This document shows positions 37,522 through 48,409 of a stretch of 64,000 bases of DNA, piece after piece. The notes beneath the pieces were generated by a model that had not been told where the DNA came from, made no database searches, and saw only the letters and a program-made list of their open reading frames with translations. The translations under genes were made by a program, and so were the position numbers. The DNA is taken from the NCBI RefSeq assembly GCF_016086655.4, contig NC_052132.2, positions 16,122,805 to 16,186,804 of the forward strand, written 5' to 3'. How positions within the stretch are numbered: the first letter of the stretch is position 1; each line of letters starts with the position of its first letter. Source of the stretch: Lepeophtheirus salmonis (lineage: Eukaryota; Arthropoda; Copepoda; Siphonostomatoida; Caligidae).

Positions 37522-38735
37522 TACAGGGTAACCCATAAGTTTTAGAACAGCTACTTCAACTTAATATTTCTCCTATACATGTGTATATTTTTTAATTATA
37601 TTTGTAACATATGATTCAGGGGACCTCAATGCTTGTTTGTTGTTTAACAAACTATTTTCCAAAACCAGTTTTTGAGCTTCTAACGACGACATTATTAACC
37701 CAAAGCGAGACATCATTTCTCTTCAAACAGAAGAGAAGAGCTTTGGAGCCATTACCCAGGCCCTGAAAGACCTCAATGTGTCCAAGTCATCCATTCCATA
37801 CACGATCAAGCAGTATAAAAATACCGAGAGGTTCGCTAACAGGCCAAAGATTGGTCGCCCGAGGTCCATGAGGATACCCAGGTTGATCAAGGTAACGTGA
37901 TCAAAGATCAATTACAAAATGAAGGACTCCTTGACAAAGATGGCTCTTGAGGCAGGTGTGTCTCGGAAAAACTATGCATAGGGTAGTCAGGTGGGATCTG
38001 AGGATAGAGCAGTATCATCTACAAAAGCCGCAGGTTCTCATCGAGTCCACAATGGCCAAGAGGGGCTGCCCCGAGTGAAGGTGCTTCTGAAATTTCTCAA
38101 TTCTTGTATGTATATACGTTTCAATCATTTAGACTAACATGAATATCTTTACCGTGGAGTTAACTTACAGCAGCGACAACAACCGGATGCTATGTAGAAG
38201 GATCGAGGGGCCAAAATCTGGCCTCAGTGATGGTCTTGTCGGGTATTACTTTCTGCGGATAAAAACTACCTTGATCTTCATTCCCGAGATTGTGAAGGTG
38301 AGTCAACGTGTCTATCTTGACATTTTACAGTCCCAAGTACTTTGATGGATCCAGGAACAACAGTGGGAAGGGTCTAACTGCTTCAAACAGAACGGAGTTC
38401 CTTCACATACTCCAAAGTTTATACAAGAGTGGTACAAAACGACGTCCAAGCACTTAAGGAGCAAGTACATGTGGCTCCTTTCTTATCTAATGCGACGTAA
38501 TGGACTTCTCCAAATCGTCCATTCTGGAGAAGGAGGTTATTATGACTTTCTACCGTAACGTCGAGAACTTGAAGACTGCAATATTGTCTGCATGGGACAT
38601 GTTGTCTGAGGAGACAATTCTTACATTTTGTAAACCGAAGTATCTGAGTGCTGTAGTTGCCACAGATGGTCGTAAATTGTTTTACTTTTTGGAGGATAAA
38701 ATAAATAACTCCAGTAAAAGTCAATTTTTTTAAAT
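37522..38735 (+). pseudogene. Mariner element (family Z), broken transposase
   Basis: The left end 'acagggtaacccataagttt' starts at a TA. The transposase reads 'ITQALKDLNVSKSSIPYTI' (N-terminal helix-turn-helix), 'NRPKIGRPRS' (GRPR linker), a stop-ridden middle, then 'VYLDILQSQVL', 'KQNGVPSHTPKF' (second Asp region, D replaced by N), a frameshift, and a C-terminal frame 38,500-38,733 'SSILEKEVIMTFYRN...LSAWDMLSEE'. The SPD third-Asp motif is lost at the frameshift. No matching right end was found near 38,735. The same family is seen at 42,286-44,470. Confidence 0.75.
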
Positions 38736-39330
38736 TTTTTTGAAAGTATTACCACATGTTTTTTTCTAAATAAATTTTTTATTAATAAAATATAACCACA
38801 GGATCAAGATTAGAAAAATGTATGTACATATATCAATTAATTTAGAAGTGATCTTGGATGTTAAATATAATACAAATCAGACAAAGAAATAAATATGTAC
38901 AAGATAACACTCACATTGGTAGTTCCTAATTTATGGACGAGCTGGGAAATTCTTCGTTGTAGCTTGATGCATTCTGAGCTATAACTTGTGACATCTATAT
39001 TTATAGAATGAAGATGTAATTAGACCATGAATAACTCCCCATAAATAAGTCCATGAGTGATGATGGGATATTAATAAAGGAAACTTGGGAACATAAACGA
39101 ATTTAATATTGGAATTAAAATGATTTGTTTAACTTTTTAGAGTAGTTGAGAGGTTTTCTGATACCAGGCGCCATAGTTAGGTACAGAGCATATGTATTTA
39201 TCACAGTAATATAAGTTATGAAATGGAAGAAACTGAAGTGACAAATAATATAGAATTATAATTATATAAAATGGAAGAATTAAACATTTGAAAACCACGA
39301 GTCTAGGTGCATACATCAGTTGATATTTCC
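38736..39330. other. AT-rich spacer
   Basis: No gene seen. Confidence 0.4.
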
Positions 39331-39338
39331 ATAACTGT

Positions 39339-39736
39339 TTAGCATGATGATTTGAAGTGGAGCACTTCGGAAAGACAAACAGTGAATAAAGGATCAGATA
39401 TTGGATATATATATAAAGGATTTGTTTGATTATATCTCACCCTATTTCTTCTCGAAACGGAGTCTGTCGGAGAAACAGATATAACTGACACAATACCGTC
39501 TTCTCCTTGAATTAAAGAACTTTTGCACAAAGAAAGATCCTTCCATTAAAGGATATTAGATCCACCGAAGGAGGTACAAATAGGCGAGATCCCTTGAACA
39601 TAAAGTTGGACAGAGGATCAGAAGTCGTGTGGATTGCATATTCGTTATCCAAACGGGAAAATATGAATTCTTGGGAATCTGGAAGAATAGGTCGATACGA
39701 CCTAATGAATCCGAATTCTTCGTACGAAATATTCAT
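39339..39736 (-). other. Unrecognised coding-like stretch (exon or pseudogene)
   Basis: The minus-strand frame 39,736-39,512 (74 codons) starts ATG and reads 'MNISYEEFGFIRSYRPIL', then 'FMFKGSRLFVPPSVDL'. It is noticeably GC-richer and more protein-like than its surroundings. Directly upstream is 'ggttggtttcag', a fair splice acceptor. A second frame (39,530-39,339, 'IQGEDGIVSVISVSP') overlaps its end and stops being protein-like at 'SRRNR|GTGAGA', a good donor. The two frames cannot be joined by a normal intron, so this may be a frameshifted pseudogene or a sequencing error in a real exon. Product not recognised. Confidence 0.35.
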
Positions 39737-40704
39737 CGTAGATTACTGAAACCAACCCGGAGACTCCAACTCATTGAAATAAAAGAACATTGATGGAGTT
39801 GTTAGATGAGAACGTTCTCCAGAAGACGAATGTCCTACTCTTTATTAGCGGAAGTAGGAATTTTTACTGTCCCAAAATAAAAAGAACAAACTTCCAATAA
39901 ACCTTGATAATGCACCATTTTTATTAAGGCTTCATAGGTACATTAAATACTTCTTGAAAGTAATATGTATTAAAAATGTTTTGATTTGTATACATTTTTT
40001 TGATTTGGATCGATTATGGACAAGAAAAGAAGAATATTTAGTGATCATATCTTATTTTTTCAATTCTAAACGTTAATTATTTGCATATATGAATATTATA
40101 TCCTCAAAAGCAGGAGCGGGTTGGGACATCAAAATTGTACAGTCACGTGACAACCATGTATAGTAAAAACTTGTTTTTCGAACCAAGGGCCCAATCTATT
40201 TTAAGACACCTAAATTATTTTACTCCAGAACTGAAAAAGCAATGTAGGGAGTTTAGATGAATAAGCTGCCTTCTATTGCAGCGTGTTAAATAGCTAAAGT
40301 TCCGTTCAACAACTGATTATAAACTATTAATAAATATCTAATTTTATGTTCAATGTATGTACATGATCTTCTTTTTTTTGTAGCTGTTGCTCGCCCCTTT
40401 AAATCGGCAGACACTTTGGAAGTTACTACTTTATATTTTCATTCACTCCCGATGTTATATTAATATATTATATAAGTGAAACACATTGAATTAACAGATT
40501 GAATAAGCCAGGGAGTGCTCTTGAACAAGCCACCTCCAATTTCTCTATAACAATTTGCGCGCGTGTATCGTCACAATATATGAAGCTAGACGTGCATGCG
40601 TTTTATCTGTTGAACAGTTTTGGCTAATGTAGGTTCTCGTTCTATACACAGTCACACATCTGCATCAGTTCCTTAAGTTTTTGATATTATTTATATTTTG
40701 AACC

Positions 40705-41755
40705 ATGGTTAAAGGTGGAAACAACATTACTATTCAAGAAAAAAAATTAAAGGAACCCAAATCTCCTTCGTCTCGTTCAAAGTCACGCAAAAGAAGTGTA
40801 AGAAAATTCAGGAGACCTCCTGAGGAAACATCTCAAAAGAATGTCACTTCCTCAAGAAAAAGTACAGGTAGTGTGAAAGAGCTTCACGAGCCCAATTCAA
40901 AAGAATCTATGAAAAACTGGACTCGAGAGTGGATATGGAATTCCTTGGAAAATGATGATTCCTCCTTGTGCCTGTTTCCTCGACCCGTCTTTGGGAAAGT
41001 TCCTCACTTTTTAAATACACTGGACGCAGCAAGGTTATTGACAGGTCTAAGGGTAAATATGGAGAGGCTTTGATTTTGTACATGTGCTAATATTTGTGTA
41101 TTTTACAAAGGAATTCAAAAATGCTAATGTAATTAGAGTTGGATCTTCCATGTGTCTCATGCCTTTGAGAGAGTTAGTCCTACGGAAAAAGAAGTTATTA
41201 TATTCCAATGTTAGGGACCATCTCAATAGGGATTATCTATATTGTATAAAGTCGAAAGATTTGAAGAGCAATAAGGATTTTGAAATCGCTAAAACAAAAA
41301 GAGGGTTGTTCATATATGGAAAACCCTTGAAAATTGGTTTAAAGAATTCTATAGAAAAAATTAACATGTTTGTTGTTGGATCTGTTGCTGTCTGTAGGAA
41401 TGGTGTACGGTTAGGAGATGGGAAAGGCTTAGTGGATCTTGATTGGGGCATGTTGTATGATGTTGGAGTGGTAGATAATAACACCATAGTCGTCACATTG
41501 GTAACTGATGATCAAATTGTTCGTGATGACCTTTTGCCCAGCTGGGTTCGAAATGAACGAGACTTGACAGTTGATATTATAGTCACACCAACCAAAGTAT
41601 TGCACGTTGATCAGAAACTAAAAAAACCCTGTTGTGGGATACTGCCAAGCCTGCTAACAGACGAAATAAAAGAAACTTTTCCGAGTTTAAGAATTTATGA
41701 TTCTGATTTTACAACGTTTATCGCTTCCAGGGGATCTCTCAAGGCTTTGACCTAA
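40705..41755 (+). CDS. MTHFSD: MTHFSD-like protein (5-formyl-THF cyclo-ligase family)
   Basis: Two exons, 40,705-41,052 and 41,111-41,755, joined in phase 0 to give 330 residues. The ATG is in good context (aaccATGG). Residues ~1-65 are basic and Ser/Lys-rich. The conserved region starts at 'WTREWIWNSLE', then 'LFPRPVFGKVPHF', 'FKNANVIRVG' across the splice site, 'VVGSVAVCRNGVRLGDGKG' (the glycine-rich core of the ligase fold), 'DLDWGMLYDVG' and 'VDIIVTPTKVL'. These match vertebrate MTHFSD in order. The vertebrate protein has a C-terminal RRM domain; this one stops soon after the ligase domain. The family resembles 5-formyltetrahydrofolate cyclo-ligase, but enzymatic activity of MTHFSD is not established, so a folate role is inference. 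It has no in-frame stops and is the only intact gene in the window. Confidence 0.88.
41053..41110 (+). other. Intron of the MTHFSD-like gene (58 bp)
   Basis: Begins GTAAAT after 'ctaagg' and ends 'ttttacaaag'. Removal joins LTGLR to EFKNANV in frame, where the family expects continuous sequence; read-through would instead end after 'NMERL'. Confidence 0.85.
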
Positions 41756-41916
41756 ATCCACGATGTTTTTAATCTTGTAAACAAGACTCCGAGATCATCC
41801 TAGTACCCCATGATCTCTTCGACACTCACTTGGGAGTATTTATATTTTAATGGAGCAGTCGATACAAAGAGTGATGATATCATTGTTCAAAAAAAAATAA
41901 TTCATGAATATAATTT

Positions 41917-41926
41917 AATAAATAAA
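41917..41926 (+). promoter_or_regulatory. Polyadenylation signal candidates, MTHFSD-like gene
   Basis: Two overlapping AATAAA hexamers lie about 162-170 bp after the stop codon. In AT-rich DNA such words also occur by chance. Confidence 0.4.
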
Positions 41927-42326
41927 CATTTTTAAGCAAAATACTATCATTGTAAATTGAATTAAAATATATAATCTCATATATCAAGTATTAAGTATCA
42001 TTTTTTGGCCAAATGGACCTTTGGTGAAATGTTCGATTGGAAAATTGACCTTCGTTCAAAAGTCCGTTCGGCGAAATATCATTCGTTAAAAAAACCTTTT
42101 GTTCACTTGTACTAGAACTAATAGGTATATAGTATATATTGGCAATTTCATTTTTAAGAAATTGTGGCTAACGTTACACAGATACAAATCTATATATACG
42201 CATTTAATAAAATATTACTAAGTAATATTAGAATATAAAGCAGTATCAAATAAAATACTATGCAAGATTTTAATATTATGAAATAAAGATTAATGAATAA
42301 GTCTTATGACAGCAACTTGCACTTAA

Positions 42327-43584
42327 TACATGTGTGTGCGTCTAAAACTGAACACTCCTTTAAATTTTACGCCATGTACATATTCGTGATTTCATTGAGT
42401 TGAAACCGGTTTATACTCCAGCAAAATCTAAAAAGCAACAGTGAAACAACAGCTGATAATATGGAGAGACGTCGAGTCGCAATTTTGGAACTTTCTGCGT
42501 GGGGAAAACTCCAACTGAAATTGCCAAGGTTCTGAACTGCAGCCGCACCACCGTTTACAGCGTGGTAGCCAAAGAGACTCCTGAGGCAACCACAAGATCT
42601 AAGTCCAGGCCTCGAAGGTCGGACGAAATGGTTGCTGCCGTGAAAAGTTCTGTCGAGGACAAGAGAGGGAAGCTCACCGTCATCGACCTCTCCAGGGAAT
42701 TCAACGTCAGCAGAAGGACTATGGACCGGCTATTTAAGAAAGATCTTGGCCTTAAGGTCTACAAGAGAGCCCCTCGTCAAGCTCTCAAGCCTGTAGACAA
42801 GGAAAAACGTCTCGCAAGGTCGAAGATTCTTCTCAACAAGCTTAAGAAAAAGCCAGTCGATGTCGTCGTTTTGTTCAGTGATGGGACGCCCTTCAGCCGA
42901 GGCGAGATGGTGGCCAACGACACAGGATTTTATCAGGCGGAGTCTCTCGGTGCCAGAGATGATGTCGTGGTGCATGTGGGTAAGGAACGGCACTTTGGCA
43001 ACCTCCAGGTCCTGGCAGTTGTTGCGTCCGACGGTTAGAATTGGAATCTCATCTTCTTGGAGGGCCAAGAGAGGCTTAACTCCGAGACGTACTACCAATA
43101 CTTGAAGGACAAAGTGTTCCCTTGGGCCAGGGCTACTTCTGGGGACAGGTGATCGTGGCAGCAGGATAGTTCCAGCTACCACACTAGCAACTTTACCCAA
43201 TAGTTCCTTCAGATAGAGACTCCAGCCTTCTTCGATCAGAATTCTTAGCCGCCTCACTCGCCTGATTGTTCGCCGCTTGACTTCGCCGTGTTTGGGCGTT
43301 TAAAGGGGATGCTGTCGGGAGTCCAATACAAGTCCAAGGACCAGCTGAAGTCTGCCCTCAAGAATGCCTGAGCCAACCTCGACCAGAGCTTCATCGCCAA
43401 GTCATGGAGCAAGTTCTGGTCCAGGCTGGAGTTGGCAGTGGAGAACATGGGCGGCCATATTGAATAGACATGTGTCTAAAACTCTCATCTTTCATGTTAA
43501 ATAAAGTAATTCGTCGACCACTTTAAAAATTACAAAATTATTTAACTATTTCAGAGTGTTCAGTTTTAGACGCGCACAAATGTA
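42327..43584 (+). mobile_element. Tc1/mariner element nested in another mariner
   Basis: Both inverted ends are clear: left TACATGTGTGTGCGTCTAAA and right, as reverse complement, TACATTTGTGCGCGTCTAAA, continuing 'actgaacactc' on both sides. Full length is 1,258 bp with flanking TA. It carries the transposase pseudogene at 42,461-43,470. Confidence 0.88.
42461..43470 (+). pseudogene. Tc1/mariner transposase pseudogene in the nested element
   Basis: ATG at 42,461 (MERRRVAILELS). A one-base deletion near 42,490 shifts the frame, which continues open from 42,499 to 43,038 (179 codons). Order: helix-turn-helix 'TPTEIAKVLNCSRTTVYSV', second helix-turn-helix 'LTVIDLSREFNVSRRTMD', first Asp 'VVVLFSDGTPFSRGE' (usual DE is DG), TAG at 43,036, then 'LIFLEGQERLNSETYYQYLK', the second region 'QQDSSSYHTSN' and the third motif 'SPDCSPLDFAVFGRLKG'. 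It ends 'VENMGGHIE' plus stop near 43,467. At least four stops or shifts disable it. It is better preserved than its host element. Confidence 0.85.
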
Positions 43585-44470
43585 TTTCGCCCAAACATGC
43601 TCATATTTTTTAATTATGCTTGTTGCATATGATTCATGCAACCTCCATCTTTCTTTGTCGTTCAAAAACTATTTTCGAAAACGAGTTTATGAGCTTCTAA
43701 CGACGACATCAGGAACCCAACCAACCCATCATTTCTCTTCAAACGGAAGAGAAGAGCATTAGAGCCTTTACCAAACCCTAAGTCTCCACTACACGATCAA
43801 GCGATAAAAGGAGACTTGAGTGTAGATGATAGGTCCAGGAGGGATTGCCCGAGGTCCACAAGGATACACAAGTTGACCGAGCCAACAAACTCGAAGATCA
43901 ACCATAAAAAGAAGCCCTCCACAAAAACGATGGCTCATGAGACTGGTTGTCTCGATAAACCATGCGTAGGGTGGTCAGTGTGGACCTGAGGATTTAAAGT
44001 CTGTAAAGCAGCAGCTTCTCAGCGAGGCCACAATGGGTAAGAAGCTGGCCCAGGAGAAGGTGCTTCTGATTTTTTTCAATTCTTGTACGCTCGTTTCAAT
44101 CACTAGGGCTGACGAGGAGATCTTAACCGTAGAGCTGGCTTACAACACGGCAACAATCGAGGGCTGAGTCGGATCATTGAAGACTTTCCCCAGCATGATT
44201 AGAGTCAAAAATTTGTCCTCGGTGATGCTCTGGGCGGGTGTTACCTCCTGCAGGATACAGACGCCTTTTATCTTCATCCCTGGGGGTTTGAAGAGGTCAA
44301 TCAACGAGTCTATCTGGACATTTTAATTTCCAAGTATTTTCTTGGATCCAAGAACATCACTGTGAAGGGGCTGGCTGCTTTAAATAGAACAAAGAACCTT
44401 CACATACTGCAAAGTCTGTGCAAGAGTATTGTCAAACCACTGTCGAGCACTTTAGGATGAATTTTTATAT

Positions 44471-45415
44471 TTCTAAATAATGTACATTGTACTTATATAA
44501 GTGTTGTTTTTTTTTCATTCAGGAATATGTAATTTAATTAATTGAATAGAAAAAGTACAAAATGCAAAAACCCATAAATTCAAATAAATTGACACAAAAA
44601 TATCTATTAATAGACTTATAAATGAACCTACTGGATATGGGTCATTTCACACAAAATATTATTTAAAAAAATAGGATGAAATTTTGCATAAATTTTAATT
44701 CTGATAAGGGAAGAAATTACTAAATGGAGTTGTACTGATGAATGTCAAAATGGGACCAACAAAAAATGAATTAAAATCTTTATGTCTATTAAAAATGTAT
44801 CTCTCAATTGCCTAGTTTTATTATGTATTAGACCCTAAAATTACGTCGTTATACAATCATATTTCATAGTGTTGGATAACAGTTGACTATTACAATGGAA
44901 AGAATCCATCTTTTCTCATCCCTCATCCCTAATCGATAAAAAAAAGTAATAGCAATTGTAAAAATCTAACCAATTTTACGGGATTTTTAGAACATATTAC
45001 TATGATTTAATTCAAATATCACTGTTTATCATTGCCTCCAAATAGTATTCCAGACAACGTTATTTTTTTATTATAATACAGCCATTTCTTGGAGTTAATT
45101 CAAGATCAATTGTTGATTTTTTTATTTTATATGCTAAATTATCAACTTTAAGTCCTCAAAATGACGTCTCCTTCAATTATGGTGCAATTTATGACTTGAG
45201 TGAAAATCCTCAATACGTAAACATTAATGTTCTGTAATTTCTCCGTCTGTCCTAGATATGGTCCATGAAGTTCATTTATTTAGTGTAAATGTCCTTCCCT
45301 AGGAGATGCAGAGAATTGGAGCTACACACTTTGAGTTCAATTGAATAGTTTCTCACAATTCTGTTATCCGCGTATCCAATGCACTTCATGTAAGTTAGAA
45401 CAATTTTAATCCATC
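44471..45415. other. AT-rich intergenic stretch
   Basis: No gene recognised. Confidence 0.4.
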
Positions 45416-46285
45416 TGCCGGGTAGTCCATTGAAACTTAATTCTTTTGTTTACAAAACAAAACAAACCCAAGTTCCTAACCTTAGGTACAAGTCGAGAAA
45501 ATTACACTTGAATATGCTCGATGAATTTCCACTTGCTCACTCCAAGCCATTGGGCGGCTCCAAGAAGAACGTCTACGTCGTCAGCAAGTTCAAAACGTTG
45601 ACGAGAAATAAAGGATCCGTCAAAAAAGCCAAATTGTACCTAGAGGAATGAAAGAAAAAAGCCCACGCCAATCCCCTCAAGTCTATGAGGGTCCATTCAA
45701 GAGATATCGGGGTTTCGCCCCAGACTGTCGAAAGAGCTTTATAAAAAGCGGGTTGAAAGAGCCTTGTGAAGGTGGAGAGGCCGCTTTTGACACCAACAAG
45801 GGGGAAAAAACATCCCCTCCATTACAAGAATCTATTGAATGATTTTTGTACGAGTCTTTTGTGTTCTTTTGGAAATCTTTTTTAACACTTTTGGCTCTTC
45901 TAAAGCCATGATGCCAGCCGCCTTGGGTGCATGTGGAGGGGAAGACCTGCAGTGTCTTTTATCCAAACACTGAGGTCCTAAAAGCCACTGTCAGTCAGCA
46001 CTGGAACATAATGACAGAAGACAAACCAGCGTTGTGGTATTTTGATCTACAACACCTAGTAAAATTACTGATATATTTTGTCCTCGATATGGAGCGAATT
46101 TCCATAGAGCTATCCTTGACAAGATTATTTTTGCCGATGAGAATGTCTTCTTTTTTGAAAAAAAGTAAACACAATTTCCATGATGGGTAATAAAATTCAT
46201 TATGGGACGAACATATTCGACGACAACGAGTGGCTTCTTCAAAATATATATTCCATAAAAGTTCCTAAAGGGTTGCCCTTAATTG
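45416..46285 (+). pseudogene. Tc1/mariner transposase pseudogene, domains out of order
   Basis: The left end 'ccgggtagtccattgaaac' matches that of the 732-1339 element; a weak right end lies near 46,262-46,285. The N-terminal part reads 'GGSKKNVYVVSKFKTL', then 'NPLKSMRVHSRDIGVSPQTV', 'ERAL*KAG*KSLVKVERPLL', across stops. Next comes C-terminal sequence ('EVLKATVSQHWNIMTED', about 45,970-46,020), and only after it the first-Asp motif 'ILDKIIFADENVF' (about 46,110-46,150). Since that motif should precede the C-terminus, the copy is rearranged. The middle of the catalytic domain is missing. Confidence 0.65.
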
Positions 46286-47939
46286 ATAGATATACATATG
46301 TAATAATAAAATTATGTCGTTACTTTTAAAATCAGTCCTGATTCTATTATATTTTGATACTTTGTAACTCCATGTCTTTACCTTGATTATTCTCAATTTA
46401 AAATGACGTCATGCATTCAATTTAAAACGAATACGCAATATTTGTTTATTAATCCCGGTACATATCAGTGTAAACGAATCTCTCGGCATTACGATCGTTT
46501 TCTACTTTTCAATCCATTCATAATATCCAGGCGTCAATGGATGAGCTTCTTCAAGTCTCCTATTAGGACAAAGCTGTATTTGAGTCCACCTCTTCCAATT
46601 ACAAATCGAGTCTTATATTTGATGGTTCCTAGTCCTATTACTAACGAGTTCAAGTCATGTCCGAGTGACTCAAAAATGACTCAAGTCTCAGCTCGCGTAC
46701 TTTCTTTGTATAAAGTTATGTTCCATATTTATTTAATGAGTATTATTTAAAAAATAGGTCAAACCTTTTTTAAACCTTTTAAGAGACTGTGTCAATATTT
46801 AATAAAATGAATTACTTTTACAAGTAATAATTTTGTCTATTTCTAAAGTCTTTTTTTTATAACAAAAAAAAAGATATTTTTTATTTTTTCAAAGGGCCCT
46901 CTACATTTATTTATTTTGAAAGATCCAAAATTTAAAATTCCAATGTTTTTTAGTTGGCCAATCAAAAAGTTTTTGATCTAACACAGAAAACGCCCAAATA
47001 CAAGACGTTGAACATTTTTAAAATGTTAAAATATAAATTTCAGAAAAGATTAATCTTCTTTGCAATTTATTAATTACAAATTTGAATAATGATTTTGGAT
47101 AGAAATTAATGTAATTGTTAATATGTTGTAATAGCCGTTCAAGTGAGTTGATATAAATGTTTTTTGTGAAAATGGAAAAAGTCGAGTATCAAGTTGGACT
47201 TAAATATTGGTTGTCCAAAATGGCTGAAACAGCTAGTCACATCTGTTGACAGTTATTCAAAAAAGTTTCAGCTATTTGTCACCTTTCCCATAAACATTGA
47301 AATCAACTCACTGAAACGACTGTTACACAACAAATGCACGTCCAAAATATCTGAAACGTTTGTGAACCCCTTCCAAAAGATGCTAGATAGATGTGACGAG
47401 CTTTAACTTACGAATGCTGTCATCCTCAAGTTGAGTTCACAAGCTTTTCAGATCATTTTTGTAGTTATTTTACAATTATATGCCTTTAAAATGTTGAGAC
47501 CCTTTGGGAAATATATGTACGCTTATTATTTTTCAATTTATTTTTAATTTATTTCCAGGGTTTTATATTTTATTGTTTATTATATCACATTCCCATAGAT
47601 TTCCTCACTGAGATTAATTCGGTTCAAGTAATAAAATAAATGTGCAAAAAACAAAAACAAAAAAAAAACAGATACCCTTCTCTGTTAGAGTAGAGAATTA
47701 TTTTTTTGCAATTTTTTTACATGAATCGTATGTAAATAGGTAATAAATAACTATTAGTTTACACATATGTATACAGAATAATAACTTCTAAACAAATGGA
47801 TCTATGTAAACATAAATATGTACGGGATACAGAACTATCCAACTTATATTTTTGTAATAAATGTGTTCTGTATATATTATTACTTAGGAGTATCAATAAA
47901 TAGGGTTGTAAATCCTAAGCTTTTTTTTTATTGTTGGCA
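46286..47939. other. AT-rich intergenic stretch
   Basis: A 115-codon frame (46,403-46,750) and a 70-codon frame (47,194-47,406, 'LNIGCPKWLKQLVTSVD') are open, but neither shows a domain. The second reads somewhat protein-like and could be a decayed exon. A short palindromic 'gactca/gagtca' patch lies near 46,650-46,700. Confidence 0.35.
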
Positions 47940-48250
47940 AGCTAAACAGTATTATTTTTATGTTCGAAAGCTGTTCTTTAGGAGGGAACGTGTACTTATA
48001 AAGTGTAAATACGAGTGCTTATCCACAGAATGACCAAGAGTAACATTGATAATTTATTAGAGCTAAAGTCTTGGATGGAATTGAGGATTAACATCGGAGT
48101 AACTTCAGAATATGTCCTTGCTTTAGTGGAACGTTTGCTCATTTCCTTCCTCTATAGCTAATCACCACTAAACTAATGTTATAACAGCTAAGCTACTCTC
48201 CTTTCAAACATTTTTGATAGGGCCAGGTTAACCATGATAATCGAACAATA
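47940..48250 (+). repeat. Dispersed repeat family X, copy 2
   Basis: Aligns to 33-345 through 'aagctgttctttaggaggga', 'ttataaagtgtaaatacgag', 'aagtcttggatggaattgag', 'ataacagctaagctactctc' and the closing 'ccatgataat'. Confidence 0.6.
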
Positions 48251-48259
48251 ATTGATGTA

Positions 48260-48408
48260 AATTCGAATTCGGAGTGAATGCTAGAGAGTAACACTGATTG
48301 ATGATTTGTTTGGGGGTTACTTTACATAATGAGATGTTATCTACTTCCGAATCATCCCTCAGTCAAACGTGATCGACGAATTTATATTTGTACACTCCAA
48401 GCAGTTGG
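48260..48408 (+). repeat. Fragment resembling the palindromic repeat
   Basis: 'cataatgagatgttatctac' and 'catccctcagtcaaacgtga' resemble arm sequence of the 2,420 and 16,570 repeats. It abuts the broken end of the mariner at 48,410. Confidence 0.35.
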
Positions 48409-48409
48409 A

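Larger units (their letters stand above)
42286..44470 (+). mobile_element. Mariner family Z copy, split by a nested element
   Basis: The left piece (about 42,286-42,328, 'agcaacttgcacttaaTA') and right piece (43,583-44,470, 'TAtttcgcccaaacatg') align to the continuous 37,522 copy ('agctacttcaacttaaTAtttctcctatacatg'), so a 1.26-kb element sits between them at a duplicated TA. The right piece keeps 'IISLQTEEKSI', a decayed middle and 'VYLDILISKYF' near 44,305, and ends just after the second-Asp region near 44,470; the C-terminal third is missing. Confidence 0.75.

Noticed and set aside
38419..38724. 101-codon minus-strand ORF
   Set aside because: Antisense to the mariner C-terminus (ILEKEVIMTFYRN on the plus strand).
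41084..41755. Separate gene starting at ATG 41,084
   Set aside because: Its first nine codons lie in the 58-bp intron; conserved MTHFSD sequence continues from the upstream exon in the same frame.
42730..43257. 175-codon minus-strand ORF
   Set aside because: Antisense to the nested Tc1/mariner transposase, whose motifs are on the plus strand.
46403..46750. 115-codon plus-strand ORF
   Set aside because: AT-rich, no recognisable domain, no splice or promoter context; a frame of this length is expected by chance in 64 kb.
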